Assembly: GCA_024860865.1 (NCBI GenBank)
Contig: JACRDV010000067.1
Coordinates: 1 to 28,591 of the forward strand
Direction of reading: 5' to 3'
Length of the DNA stretch: 28,591 nucleotides
Origin: JACRDV01 sp024860865 [NCBI: Methanobacteriota archaeon]
Lineage (GTDB): Archaea; JACRDV01
Shown here: positions 23,440 through 28,591 of the stretch, in pieces
Layout: each line of letters starts with the position of its first letter
Position numbering within the stretch: position 1 is the stretch's first letter
Made by a program: the position numbers and the translations under genes
Notes under the pieces: model-generated
Database searches by the model: none
Seen by the model: only the letters and a program-made list of their open reading frames with translations
What the model was told of the DNA's origin: nothing

Positions 23440-23757
23440 TTATTTTTCAATTTCTTTTTTCATCTCCAAGTATTGTTCTTTAGTTATCTCTCCTTTTGCA
23501 TACCTTTCTTTTAATATGTTCAAAGCGCGCTCTTTTTCAGAGCGAATTGGTTCTTCCATCCTTCTAAATAAAAAGTAAAGGATGAGAACAATGATCAATA
23601 TCCAAAATATCATACCGAACCCCATCCACCCAAACCCCCAGCCGTAACCCATCATTCCAGGACCCATTGTTGATCCAATAAACATTCCTAAAGAAATCAC
23701 GACTAGAAATATTAGAAAAATTCCAATTAATATTACAGTTAAATCTTTTTCACTCAA
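23440..23757 (-). CDS. SHOCT-domain small membrane protein with a Met/Gly/Trp-rich loop
   Basis: A 105-residue protein. Helix 1 (ILIGIFLIFLVVISLGMFIG) is followed by a loop GPGMMGYGWGFGWMGFGM, a second helix (IFWILIIVLILYFLF), and a C-terminal SHOCT domain (ALNILKERYAKGEITKEQYL, about residues 78-97). SHOCT is a short oligomerisation motif often found at the end of small membrane proteins. Start TTG 23757 is supported by AGGAGG upstream. It lies between the PepSY and WCPMMGG genes on one strand, and all three carry similar Met/Gly/Trp-rich segments. Confidence 0.85.
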   Translation of the reverse strand: MSEKDLTVILIGIFLIFLVVISLGMFIGSTMGPGMMGYGWGFGWMGFGMIFWILIIVLILYFLFRRMEEPIRSEKERALNILKERYAKGEITKEQYLEMKKEIEK

Positions 23758-23796
23758 TTTTTTTCCTCCTAAATAATTATAAAGAAGGAGGTTTAT

Positions 23797-24666
23797 TTAT
23801 TCCTCCTCCTCAAACTCAAATACATTTAGAACTTGTCCATGCCAATTTTCGAACAATATCTGTCCAGTGTATCCGTTTACGTTGATTTGCGCAACAGTTT
23901 TGCCATCCTTTTTCCCATGAAACTCATAGAAACCGTAGTACACCTCTGGATCGCCTACTGATATGCCTAAGTTATTTTGTTTGATGAAGTTTTCAAGAAT
24001 CTCCATAGCTTGGTTTCCGGCTATGCTCATCGGCACATTGTATCCATACGCCATATGTCCATACTTAGTATTCCACATCATATTTGGGCCCATCTCAGGT
24101 ATTATGTTTCCCGTATATTTGTCTACAAGGAACTCAAATGCATGCATGCCAGTATCCTTTTCTTTAACTTCGACTTCGAATTGAGCTATGAACTCAATTA
24201 TCTCATCGATTTTTAAGTTTGAATTTGCTTTAAGATAGTTTTCTGCGATTTCTTTAGCTTTGTTTACATCGGTAGTTTGTTGTTGTCCATAAGGTGAATA
24301 TCCGCCCCACATTGGGCATCCAAAACCTCTACCCACTTGGCCGTAGCCAGTAGGCCCTTTTGTGGTGTTAAATTGATTCCAATATGACTGTCCAAAGAAT
24401 CCGCTTGTCCAAGGCCCTATTCCAAATCTCCAACACTGACCTCTATATGCTCCAGAACCCATCATCCAAGGTCCCATTCCATATGAAGGCCCATATCCAT
24501 AAGGTGACAATTGTATGGTGCTATACTGATTTACATAGGGCTGAGAACCATATCCCCCTCGCATCATGCTTCCTGATCCCCAATGCATCATTGCGTAAGC
24601 TGGGGATACGGACAAGACTAATATGGAGATCCCGAACGCTGCGAAAAATAATTTCTCTTTTTTCAT
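23797..24666 (-). CDS. Secreted Met/Gly/Tyr-rich protein with two PepSY-like domains
   Basis: A 289-residue protein with a signal peptide (residues 1-25, ending SPAYA). A low-complexity region (about 26-130) is rich in Met, Gly, Tyr, Trp and Pro and contains MMHWGSGSMMRGGYG, GPWMMGSGAYRGQCW and GCPMWGGYSPYG. Two PepSY-like repeats follow: KAKEIAENYLKANSN to VDKYTGNIIPEMG (about 136-195) and NQAMEILENFIKQNN to VNGYTGQIL (about 220-275). The protein ends in an acidic FEFEEEE tail. GAGGTG precedes the ATG. PepSY domains act as extracytoplasmic binding or inhibitory modules. The Met-rich part suggests Cu(I) binding, fitting the SHOCT and WCPMMGG genes behind it. Confidence 0.78.
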   Translation of the reverse strand: MKKEKLFFAAFGISILVLSVSPAYAMMHWGSGSMMRGGYGSQPYVNQYSTIQLSPYGYGPSYGMGPWMMGSGAYRGQCWRFGIGPWTSGFFGQSYWNQFNTTKGPTGYGQVGRGFGCPMWGGYSPYGQQQTTDVNKAKEIAENYLKANSNLKIDEIIEFIAQFEVEVKEKDTGMHAFEFLVDKYTGNIIPEMGPNMMWNTKYGHMAYGYNVPMSIAGNQAMEILENFIKQNNLGISVGDPEVYYGFYEFHGKKDGKTVAQINVNGYTGQILFENWHGQVLNVFEFEEEE

Positions 24667-24783
24667 AGTTGCTCACCTCTTTTTGATAAGGACCTTCTTT
24701 GATGTGTTTAATAGCCTTTGTCCGGGATCTCTTCCGAATCATTCCCAAATTAATTATAAAACAAGAACAAAAGCAAAAAAATT

Positions 24784-25074
24784 CTACTTTCTGACTAAAC
24801 TTAAGAAAATAATGAGAGCAATAAACTCAAAAACCTGTGAAATGAACATATATGTTCTAAACTCGGTTGAAAGCATAAGTCCTTGGAAAAATTCAATTAT
24901 TGGAAATGAAAAAACTGCTTGAACAAGCATTACTAGACCAAATAAAGTCAAGCCGAAGTTAAATCTAGATTTTATGTTCTTATAGATTTGGAGAAATTGA
25001 TAAACTATAGCGCAAATCATTAAAACATTGGCCAAACTTAAGGCCAACTGGAGCCAGTATAAAATTTCGCTCAA
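24784..25074 (-). CDS. Three-helix membrane protein, partner of the winged-helix regulator (copy 1)
   Basis: A 96-residue protein with membrane segments at about residues 5-26, 38-60 and 74-93, and the basic loop QIYKNIKSRFNFGL after helix 1. It is clearly paralogous to the protein at 26474-26761 (YVFLQTYRKVRSEFTLGL; final helix FEFFALVILLYL against FEFIALIIFLSL). TTG 25074 is chosen: GAGGTG is six bases upstream and the start then aligns with the paralogue (MSEIL/MSIVD). GTG 25083 lies in that site. It follows its regulator by about 40 bases. Such regulator/three-helix pairs suggest the membrane protein senses a signal for the regulator, but this is unproven. Confidence 0.75.
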   Translation of the reverse strand: MSEILYWLQLALSLANVLMICAIVYQFLQIYKNIKSRFNFGLTLFGLVMLVQAVFSFPIIEFFQGLMLSTEFRTYMFISQVFEFIALIIFLSLVRK

Positions 25075-25113
25075 AGATTTCACCTCTTATGTCTTCAATA
25101 TTTTATAAGATTT

Positions 25114-25446
25114 TTACTTTTTCTCAATTTTCTTCAAAATTTCTTCAAATTCATTAAAGCTTCCTTCGAGCTCGGGAGTTGGAAAATAGACAGCACCATA
25201 GCCTTCTCCAAAGGGAGCTAGTAGTTTATTTTCAACTAATATATCCAAGTGATATCGAACTGTCTTGTAATCTAGTTTTAAATCTTCGGCTAGTTGATTA
25301 GCATTCCTTGGGCGCTCTTTTATCGACAAAATAATTTTACCTCTAGTAACACCGCCCTTTGTTCCGGCAATAATCCACCACAGCATTTTTTTATAATCAG
25401 CAAAAGGCAAAAAATCATCCTTTGTGGTAATCAATATTATTTTCAT
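25114..25446 (-). CDS. ArsR-like winged-helix regulator (copy 1)
   Basis: A 110-residue DNA-binding protein. The winged helix reads GVTRGKIILSIKERPRNANQ, LAEDLKLDYKTVRYHLDILV and ENKLLAPFGEGYGAVYF, and a short helical tail (FNEFEEILKKIEKK) probably dimerises. No metal-binding cysteines are present, so it is not a classical ArsR metal sensor. ATG 25446 is taken; TTG 25452 lies two codons earlier and ATG 25386 would match the start of its paralogue at 26170. None has a good ribosome binding site, so the message may be leaderless. The inverted repeat GAACTT-CA-AAGTTC lies 14-27 bases upstream. Confidence 0.85.
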   Translation of the reverse strand: MKIILITTKDDFLPFADYKKMLWWIIAGTKGGVTRGKIILSIKERPRNANQLAEDLKLDYKTVRYHLDILVENKLLAPFGEGYGAVYFPTPELEGSFNEFEEILKKIEKK

Positions 25447-25459
25447 TTTCAATTATGAT

Positions 25460-25515
25460 GAACTTCAAAGTTCCTTTAAGTTAAAATTTTTGAGCAATCA
25501 TACTTTAGGTTAAAA
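25460..25515 (-). promoter_or_regulatory. Candidate operator/promoter of regulator copy 1
   Basis: GAACTT-CA-AAGTTC (25460-25473) is a perfect inverted repeat just before the regulator gene. The near-identical direct repeats CTTTAAGTTAAAA (25474-25486) and CTTTAGGTTAAAA (25503-25515), 29 bases apart, follow. A similar TTAAGTTAAA occurs at 26143-26152 before regulator copy 2, so this may be a shared site or simply the TATA region. Confidence 0.45.
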
Positions 25516-25693
25516 GAATACGCCTTTATTTATCAACAATCTTGGATAACTGAGTATTTTTAAAAATGAAATTTTTGAAGTGTTCTTAATTATATTAGCT
25601 TCTGATACTTTAGCTTTTGAGACAAGTATAGGTGCGACTATTAAATTTAAATGATTTGGGTATTAGTTATGTGTAATCTATGCATATTTTTGG

Positions 25694-25720
25694 GAAATCC
25701 TTAATTTTTATAAGGATTTC
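25694..25720. repeat. Perfect 10-bp inverted repeat with 7-base loop
   Basis: GAAATCCTTA (25694-25703) and TAAGGATTTC (25711-25720) are exact reverse complements across ATTTTTA. It lies about 70 bases before the gene at 25790 in the divergent gap between the two paralogous modules. It could be an operator or an RNA hairpin. A pair of AGGCCT hexamers (25732-25737, 25747-25752) follows. The rest of 25516-25789 shows no gene. Confidence 0.5.
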
Positions 25721-25789
25721 ATAAATTGTAAGGCCTTGAAGTTCTAGGCCTCATTTCCTACCTCATTTTTATTTTTTATTGAGAAAAAA

Positions 25790-26029
25790 ATGGAAAGATT
25801 AAGAATGAATGTGAATGTTGGTTTACTTCTAATAATTTTTAGCATATTTGGAATTTTAGCATTTTTTCCAATACCCATGCGAAGTGGATTTACCTGCCCG
25901 CTAGGATATGGCGAAACCTATGATGGGTTGTTACTTCTTCCCACTCTTCAATTGATCTTCTCGGCTCTTTTAGCAATCGGGATTTATGCATTTTTAAAGG
26001 AGAAAGAAGGCCCAACGCTCAGAATTTAA
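25790..26029 (+). CDS. Small two-helix membrane protein with a CPLGYG loop
   Basis: A 79-residue protein. Helix 1 (VGLLLIIFSIFGILAFFPI) is followed by a loop MRSGFTCPLGYGETYDG with one Cys, then a second helix (LPTLQLIFSALLAIGIYAFL) and a charged tail. It resembles the WCPMMGG protein at 23159-23416 in helix 1, the FFP turn and the CP-x-G loop, though the Met-rich part is missing. ATG 25790 is taken; ATG 25805 is also in frame. It is the first gene of the plus-strand paralogous module. Confidence 0.68.
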   Translation: MERLRMNVNVGLLLIIFSIFGILAFFPIPMRSGFTCPLGYGETYDGLLLLPTLQLIFSALLAIGIYAFLKEKEGPTLRI

Positions 26030-26169
26030 AGCAATAGCGGTTGGATTTGAGGCATATGCTGATTCTATATTTCAGAATAACGGCTAAAAACTCATCTTAG
26101 CAGTAAACCGCAATGTTATTGCCATTTTTTCCAATAATAATATTAAGTTAAATTTGCAACTATTTTTCG

Positions 26170-26451
26170 ATGAGGCGGCTATTCTGGTTATTATTCGTTG
26201 GAACTCGTGGCGGCAGCACGCGAGCAGAAATTGTGCGCTTTTTAAAAGAAAAGCCATCTAATGCAAATCAGTTAGCAGAAGCGCTAAATTTAAACTATAA
26301 AACTATTCGCCATCATTTAAAGGTACTGTTAGATAATGAATTGATAGTCGCTGAGGGTGAGGGATATAGCATTATGTATTTTTTATCCCCTCTGATGGAG
26401 CAAAACTATGTATTGTTCGAAGAAATTAGATCAAAAATATGGAAAAAATAG
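26170..26451 (+). CDS. ArsR-like winged-helix regulator (copy 2)
   Basis: A 93-residue DNA-binding protein paralogous to the one at 25114-25446. The shared core runs from GTRGGSTRAEIVRFLKEKPS through NANQLAEALNLNYKTIRHHL to EGEGYSIMYF. The C-terminal helix (LFEEIRSKIWKK) again looks like a dimerisation tail. No metal-binding Cys is present. No ribosome binding site precedes ATG 26170, consistent with a leaderless message; TTAAGTTAAA at 26143-26152 may be promoter or operator. It is followed after 22 bases by its three-helix membrane partner, the same pairing as in copy 1. Confidence 0.88.
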   Translation: MRRLFWLLFVGTRGGSTRAEIVRFLKEKPSNANQLAEALNLNYKTIRHHLKVLLDNELIVAEGEGYSIMYFLSPLMEQNYVLFEEIRSKIWKK

Positions 26452-26473
26452 TTGGTAAAGAGGTGTTAAACAA

Positions 26474-26761
26474 GTGAGCATTGTAGATTATTTTTTTATA
26501 ATAACATCGATTAACGTTGTTCTGATATTAACCTTGCTCTATGTATTCCTCCAAACTTATCGCAAAGTACGCTCTGAATTTACTTTAGGTCTGATAGTAT
26601 TTGCTCTTGTACTTTTAGTGCAAACAACCTTTTCTTGCCCTCCATTAACAAATTTATTTTTTGGAGGTTCACTTGTATGCGAGAATATTTTTTATCACTC
26701 AATTGCAGCGACATTTGAATTTTTTGCACTTGTAATTCTGCTTTATCTCATGACTCGATAG
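26474..26761 (+). CDS. Three-helix membrane protein, partner of the winged-helix regulator (copy 2)
   Basis: A 95-residue protein with three helices (about residues 5-26, 38-57 and 74-92), paralogous to the protein at 24784-25074. It has the same basic loop (QTYRKVRSEFTLGL) and final helix (ATFEFFALVILLYL). The loop before helix 3 carries CPPLTNLFFGGSLVCEN, with two cysteines that copy 1 lacks, so a disulfide or metal site is possible here only. GTG 26474 has GAGGTG eight bases upstream. It is encoded directly behind its regulator. Confidence 0.78.
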   Translation: MSIVDYFFIITSINVVLILTLLYVFLQTYRKVRSEFTLGLIVFALVLLVQTTFSCPPLTNLFFGGSLVCENIFYHSIAATFEFFALVILLYLMTR

Positions 26762-26850
26762 CATTATAGTTTGTTCAGAGTGCACAAAAAAATAAATACT
26801 ATAGAAAATAAGTTAAAAATCATCCTTCAAAATGATAAAGCGGTGATTTA

Positions 26851-26946
26851 ATGGCAAGACCCAAGGTAAGTAAAAAAACTATTAAGAGTTGGAATGAGCG
26901 CTTAAAACAAGCGCAAGAAAAGAAAAAGAAAATTCAATTTGTTTAA
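26851..26946 (+). CDS. 31-residue basic peptide gene (candidate)
   Basis: A short frame MARPKVSKKTIKSWNERLKQ ending AQEKKKKIQFV. Lysine, arginine and glutamine dominate, with one Trp, and the centre would form a basic amphipathic helix. GGTGA ends five bases before the ATG, which makes translation plausible. It stands alone in a 330-base gap; the remainder (26762-26850 and 26947-27095) shows only promoter-like sequence. I recognise no family. Its charge fits a nucleic-acid-binding or ribosome-associated mini-protein, which is a guess. Confidence 0.45.
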   Translation: MARPKVSKKTIKSWNERLKQAQEKKKKIQFV

Positions 26947-27049
26947 TAAGTTTAATTTTAATCGGTTTTCGCAATTAATTTTTAATTTTAACTTTCGACG
27001 GTTAGAGTCTATTTTTTCCAAAGCAAGCAACAGCTCATTTACATTAACA

Positions 27050-27059
27050 GTTATATACT
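27050..27059 (+). promoter_or_regulatory. TATA box of the ACT-homoserine dehydrogenase operon
   Basis: GTTATATACT lies about 37-46 bases before GTG 27096. GGTGA (27087-27091) is the ribosome binding site. Spacing predicts a short leader of about 15 bases. Confidence 0.55.
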
Positions 27060-27095
27060 ATTTAATTAGAATAGTGAACTTGTTTTGGTGAGAGT

Positions 27096-27602
27096 GTGCT
27101 CATTAGTTTAGATTTAGAACTTAAGGATATTCCGGGTCAGTTAGTGAGTGCTCTTAAGCCTATAGCGAAATTTGGAGGTAATATAGTTAGTATTGTCCAT
27201 TTACGCGAGAAAAAAACATTGCGGGGCTATATTCCTGTCCATTTTGTTTTTGAAATTGAAGACGGGGAAAAATTAAAAAAATTGCTTAAAACTTATCAAG
27301 AAAGCGATATTAGAGTTTTAGCTGTTAATGAAGCTGCTAGAAGAGAAAAAACTACAGTGATTTTAATTGGGCATGTTGTTGACACCGATGCTCGGGATAC
27401 AATTGATAGATTGAATGAAATCCAAGGAGTAATGGTTGCTGACTTAGATTTAGAAATGCCTCATCCTGAAAAGGAATCTTCTGCTAGAATGACCATCGAA
27501 GCCACGAGCAAGAAGGAGATCGATTTAGCATTAAAGAAGTTAGATGAAGTTGCTCAAAAAAAGAATTTGCTAGTAATAAAATCACTCGAGGTTAGCTTTT
27601 GA
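27096..27602 (+). CDS. ACT-domain amino-acid-binding regulator paired with homoserine dehydrogenase
   Basis: A 168-residue protein with two ACT-type halves. The first (SLDLELKDIPGQLVSALKPI, then FGGNIVSIVHLREK) has the typical 'd.pG.l..il..la..g.nI..i' pattern. The second (TVILIGHVVDTDARDTIDRL, then MVADLDLEMPHP) repeats the fold. ACT domains bind amino acids to regulate metabolic enzymes; this stand-alone type is found next to homoserine dehydrogenase in archaea. GTG 27096 is used with GGTGA four bases upstream. Its stop overlaps the dehydrogenase start (TTGA), so the two are translationally coupled and probably form a threonine/methionine feedback complex. Confidence 0.88.
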   Translation: MLISLDLELKDIPGQLVSALKPIAKFGGNIVSIVHLREKKTLRGYIPVHFVFEIEDGEKLKKLLKTYQESDIRVLAVNEAARREKTTVILIGHVVDTDARDTIDRLNEIQGVMVADLDLEMPHPEKESSARMTIEATSKKEIDLALKKLDEVAQKKNLLVIKSLEVSF

Positions 27603-28591
27603 AAATTTCTTTAGTAGGCTTCGGGACAGTTGGTCAAGGATTAACTTCAGTTCTTATTAAAAAGCGAGATTTTCTAAAAGAAAAATATGGGTTGGAGCCC
27701 AAAGTAGTTGCGATATCTGATAGCTCAGGAGCTGCGACTTCTGAAAAAGGATTAGATTTAGAGAGAGCTCTTGAGATTAAGCAAAAGTCCGGAGCTATTG
27801 CTCTTTATCCTGATTTTGGCAAGAAAGGCGTGAATGGTGTTCAAGTTATTGAGAAAATTCCAAGTGATGTAGTTATCGAAGTGACTCCAACTAATATTGA
27901 AACCGGAGAGCCAGGGATGAGTCACTTAATCGCTGCAATGAAAAACAAGCGCCATGTAATTACTTCAAATAAAGGACCACTTGCACTTGCTTATGGAAAA
28001 CTTAAGAGATTAGCAAATGAGAACAAAGTTTTCTTCAGATATGAAGCGGCTGTTGGTGGGGCTATGCCAATAATTAATCTTGCAAGAGAAACTTTGGCAG
28101 GGAATCAGATTTATTCTTTTAAAGGAATTTTAAACGGCACGACTAACTATATTCTTTCTCGAATGGCAAAGGAAGGAACTCCATTTGATTTGGTGTTAAG
28201 GGAAGCTCAAGAGATGGGTATAGCTGAGAGCGACCCTAGTTTAGATATAAAAGGAATTGATACGGCATGCAAGCTAATAATAATTGCAAATGCAATACTT
28301 GGTTTAGAAGCTACTTATAGAGATGTTAAACCTTTGGAGGGCATAAGAAGAGTTACACTTGATGCAATTAATCTTGCTAGAGAGAGCGGATATATCATAA
28401 AATTAATTGGAGAAGTTAGCAACTCAAAAATTGAAGTGACTCCAAGGTTAGTTCCTGTTGGACATCCTTTATCTGTTGGTGGCACTCTTAATGTTGCAAC
28501 CTTTGAGACGGATTTAGCTGGTGAGATTACAATAGTTGGCTCTGGAGCTGGAGCAAAAGAGGCTGCAAGTGCAATACTGGGCGATTTAATC
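27599..28591 (+). CDS. hom: Homoserine dehydrogenase (3' end outside the window)
   Basis: The first 331 residues of the NAD(P)-dependent enzyme that reduces aspartate semialdehyde to homoserine, the branch point to threonine and methionine. Visible are the Rossmann motif GFGTVGQG (7-14), VTPTNIETGEPG, the SNKGPLA loop (123-129), FKGILNGTTNYIL (174-186) and the catalytic segment AESDPSLDIKGIDTACKL (209-226) with K225. TTG 27599 overlaps the ACT gene stop by three bases. No aspartate kinase or ACT domain is fused at the N-terminus, consistent with the separate ACT protein acting as the regulatory part. The frame is open at the right edge with only the last few residues likely missing. Confidence 0.95.
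   Translation, partial: MKISLVGFGTVGQGLTSVLIKKRDFLKEKYGLEPKVVAISDSSGAATSEKGLDLERALEIKQKSGAIALYPDFGKKGVNGVQVIEKIPSDVVIEVTPTNIETGEPGMSHLIAAMKNKRHVITSNKGPLALAYGKLKRLANENKVFFRYEAAVGGAMPIINLARETLAGNQIYSFKGILNGTTNYILSRMAKEGTPFDLVLREAQEMGIAESDPSLDIKGIDTACKLIIIANAILGLEATYRDVKPLEGIRRVTLDAINLARESGYIIKLIGEVSNSKIEVTPRLVPVGHPLSVGGTLNVATFETDLAGEITIVGSGAGAKEAASAILGDLI

Noticed and set aside
1-28591. CRISPR array, insertion sequence or prophage
   Set aside because: No regularly spaced repeats, transposase, integrase or phage structural gene was seen on either strand.

Overview
The window is AT-rich archaeal DNA. The archaeal signs are a TRASH-domain Lrp regulator, PRC-barrel and UPF0175 proteins, a DUF47/PitA phosphate pair, TATA-like promoters, and many GTG/TTG starts behind GGTGA or GGAGG ribosome binding sites. 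I cannot name the phylum from this evidence. TAG, TGA and TAA are all used freely as stops. There is no rRNA, recognisable tRNA, CRISPR array, transposase or phage gene. The dominant theme is handling of metals (copper, iron) and thiol redox.

Bases 1-6600: the tail of a membrane protein, a VirB11/TadA/ArlI-type secretion ATPase with no pilin partner in view, small membrane and PRC-barrel genes, a DUF47 + PitA phosphate transport pair, and an arginase-fold hydrolase with two altered active-site residues. Bases 6578-9000: an aldehyde dehydrogenase coupled to that hydrolase, a decayed stretch with small-gene remnants, and an RHH/UPF0175 antitoxin-like gene without a visible toxin.

Bases 9007-15292: a long minus-strand copper locus. 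In transcription order it encodes a DUF2933-like protein, a YHS protein, an isoprenylcysteine-methyltransferase-like membrane protein, a DUF5676-like protein, the Cu(I) ATPase CopA, a glutaredoxin-like protein, a ferredoxin:disulfide reductase with a rubredoxin domain, and a double thioredoxin-fold protein. A divergent Lrp-TRASH regulator sits at its head. Copper export and ferredoxin-driven disulfide reduction therefore look like one programme. Bases 15309-18700: a compact overlapping iron operon (DtxR, FeoB G protein, FeoB GDI+membrane protein, zinc ribbon, DtxR-FeoA) behind two tandem TTAGG-CCTAA palindromes that overlap its TATA box.

Bases 18980-23020: a Yip1-like membrane protein, a GC-rich secreted Trp/Cys/Gly-rich gene broken by one in-frame TAG, and an operon of a Cys-cluster secreted protein, a MacB-like permease, an ABC ATPase and a membrane-anchored DUF2318-like protein. 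That operon resembles the ABC/DUF2318 part of the bacterial P19/FetMP-type iron systems. Bases 23159-26761: two divergent, partly paralogous modules (winged-helix regulator, three-helix membrane protein, small membrane protein). One of them has gained Met/Gly/Trp-rich SHOCT and PepSY proteins. Bases 26851-28591: a 31-residue basic peptide gene, then an ACT-domain protein overlapping a homoserine dehydrogenase that runs off the window.
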